Both the position numbers and the translations under genes were made by a program. From Planctomycetota bacterium (GTDB taxonomy: Bacteria; Planctomycetota; Phycisphaerae; FEN-1346): a stretch of DNA of 59,033 nucleotides. The notes under the pieces were generated by a model. It did no database searches, was not told the origin of the DNA, and worked only from the letters and a program-made list of their open reading frames with translations. Shown here one piece after another: positions 57,819 through 59,033 of this stretch. The stretch covers positions 1 through 59,033 of the forward strand of contig JAUVZF010000015.1 in assembly GCA_030602705.1 (NCBI GenBank). The letters are read 5' to 3'. Within the stretch, counting starts at the first letter, position 1. Each line of letters starts with the position of its first letter.

Positions 57819-59033
57819 ATGGGAATGGAAGAACGTCCGAGCGCTATTCAGGAACCCGGTTTTGAGGCGTTGGAGTCCCGTCTGCTGTTGGCGGCAGACC
57901 TGACGATCACGGCGGCGGCCGACGTGTACGAGGCGCTCAGTGGGGCCGCGGTCGCGGTTGACATTGAGGTGAACAATATCGGCGATGCCGCCGCAGAAGC
58001 CGCTGCCGACCCGGGGGTGGAACCCTGGACGGTGTCGCTCTGGTGGTCGGACGACGCCGCCTTCGACCCGCTGGTTGACACCAACGTCGGCAACTACGAG
58101 GTGGTGACCCTTGGTGCCGGGGCCAACACCACCGATACGGTCACCTTCAACGCCCCTGCGGCCGGCGCGTACACGCTGTTCGGCTTTGCCGACTCTGACG
58201 AGGAGGTCACCGAGGACTCCGAGGTCAACAACACGGCCATCGTCGGGACGCTGCTGGTGGGCATCGACCTGGAGATCCAGGGCGCGGCCGGCGCGTACGA
58301 GGCGGCCGCGGGCGCCAACGTGGACGTTGACGTCACGGTCGAGAACACCGGCTTCGCCCAGGCCGTCACGGACGTGAACCCCGGCGTGGACTCCTGGACG
58401 GTGTCGCTGTGGACCTCGACCGACGGCGCCTTCGACCCGCTCGTGGACACGGAGGTGGGTTCCTACACCGTGACGACACTGGCGGGCGGCGCCAACACGA
58501 CGAGCCAGATCTCCTTCAACGCCCCTGCGGCCGGCACGTACACGCTCTTCGGCTTCGCCGACTCCGGCGAAGTGGTCACCGAGGACGACGACGCCAACAA
58601 CTCGGCGTCGCTCGGGACACTGTCGGTCGGCCCGGACCTGACGATCGCGATTGACGATGCCTTCGTCACGGGCGCCGAGCAGATTCCCGGCGACAGGTGG
58701 CGGATTCCCGTCCAGGTCACCAACGGCGGCGCCGAAACGGCGTCCGCATTGGCCACCATCCAACTGTACGGGTCCGTAGACGGCGTCATTGACGGCGGCG
58801 ACTACCTGTTCGGCCAGCGCACGTGCCGCATCTACCTTACGGCCGGACAGGCCAGGACCTACTGGATCGTGAGCCAGGTGCCGGCGGACATTCCGGCCGG
58901 CAACTACAACGTCCTGGCCGTCGTGGATTCGGGCGACACCATCGCCGAAGCCGACGAGGACAACAACACCGATGCGGCCGCCAACCAGGCCGACATCGTG
59001 TGGAAGTTCGGCGGTTTCGACGCGGCCCACCGC
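57819..59033 (+). CDS. LEPR-XLL-type secreted repeat protein with CARDB-like domains, partial
   Basis: The frame is open to the window edge (405 residues seen, incomplete 3'). The N-terminus has FEALESRLLLAADLTI (about 15-30), a variant of the LEPR-XLL sequence of planctomycete surface proteins, and no ordinary signal peptide. Three related beta-sandwich domains begin DLTITAAADVYEA, DLEIQGAAGAYEA and DLTIAIDDAFVTG at about 27, 150 and 273. The first two share WTVSLW, DPLVDT and FNAPAAG segments, like CARDB/invasin-type domains. ATG 57819 follows AAAGGGGAAG. Probably a cell-surface or exported protein. Confidence 0.8.
   Translation, partial: MGMEERPSAIQEPGFEALESRLLLAADLTITAAADVYEALSGAAVAVDIEVNNIGDAAAEAAADPGVEPWTVSLWWSDDAAFDPLVDTNVGNYEVVTLGAGANTTDTVTFNAPAAGAYTLFGFADSDEEVTEDSEVNNTAIVGTLLVGIDLEIQGAAGAYEAAAGANVDVDVTVENTGFAQAVTDVNPGVDSWTVSLWTSTDGAFDPLVDTEVGSYTVTTLAGGANTTSQISFNAPAAGTYTLFGFADSGEVVTEDDDANNSASLGTLSVGPDLTIAIDDAFVTGAEQIPGDRWRIPVQVTNGGAETASALATIQLYGSVDGVIDGGDYLFGQRTCRIYLTAGQARTYWIVSQVPADIPAGNYNVLAVVDSGDTIAEADEDNNTDAAANQADIVWKFGGFDAAHR

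Overview
The window is high-GC bacterial DNA that most resembles an uncultured, probably anaerobic member of the Planctomycetota (Phycisphaerae-like). This is inferred from gene content: an LEPR-XLL-type N-terminus on a secreted repeat protein (57819 onward), DUF1080, DUF6807 and DUF4432 proteins, a sulfatase relic, a lineage-style minor pseudopilin trio, S1 with a long charged tail, and many dispersed palindromic repeats. I see no rRNA, tRNA, CRISPR array, prophage or transposase gene. Genes are dense and lie on both strands.

Layout. 155-5664: carbohydrate-scavenging genes (DUF6807 protein, a two-component Na+/solute symporter, a GH5-like glycosidase, a DUF1080 protein). 5698-9155: a PAC2 protein, then a tungsten aldehyde:ferredoxin oxidoreductase followed by a MoaD-like gene whose C-terminus is lost. 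9217-11868: a membrane operon DUF2157 / DUF4401 / GDYXXLXY. 11882-13102: relics and repeats, namely a sulfatase C-terminal fragment, a frameshifted dtd and nested palindromes. 13103-22206: an acyl-CoA cluster of zinc alcohol dehydrogenase, FadB-type fusion enzyme, one HgdB/BcrB-family subunit, one BadF-type activase, an MBL hydrolase, a FabH-like ketosynthase and, convergent, a benzoate-CoA-ligase-family enzyme. This is the most interesting block.

22448-37298: mostly housekeeping. It holds pgsA-rimO, pyrK-pyrD, a DUF4432 epimerase-like gene, a triple-domain LPP20-like secreted protein, cmk-plsC-ispH-rpsA, a group 2 sigma factor, apt and a secreted ClpP/NfeD-like protein. 37482-41921: four tandem small heat-shock proteins reading into lon. 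42249-44584: mnmG and a PilZ-like protein. 44594-52255 (minus strand): GspI-, GspJ- and GspK-like pseudopilin genes followed by a two-VWA membrane protein. 52618-57230: a lone hydrogenase maturation protease, a histone-deacetylase-family protein, a HAD hydrolase, a UbiA-like membrane protein and a DegT/DnrJ aminotransferase. 57819-end: a CARDB-like repeat protein cut by the window edge.

At least eight families of short palindromic repeats occupy the intergenic spaces. Several are nested. One pair of loci (12.8 kb and 53.1 kb) looks like a filled and an empty version of the same element.
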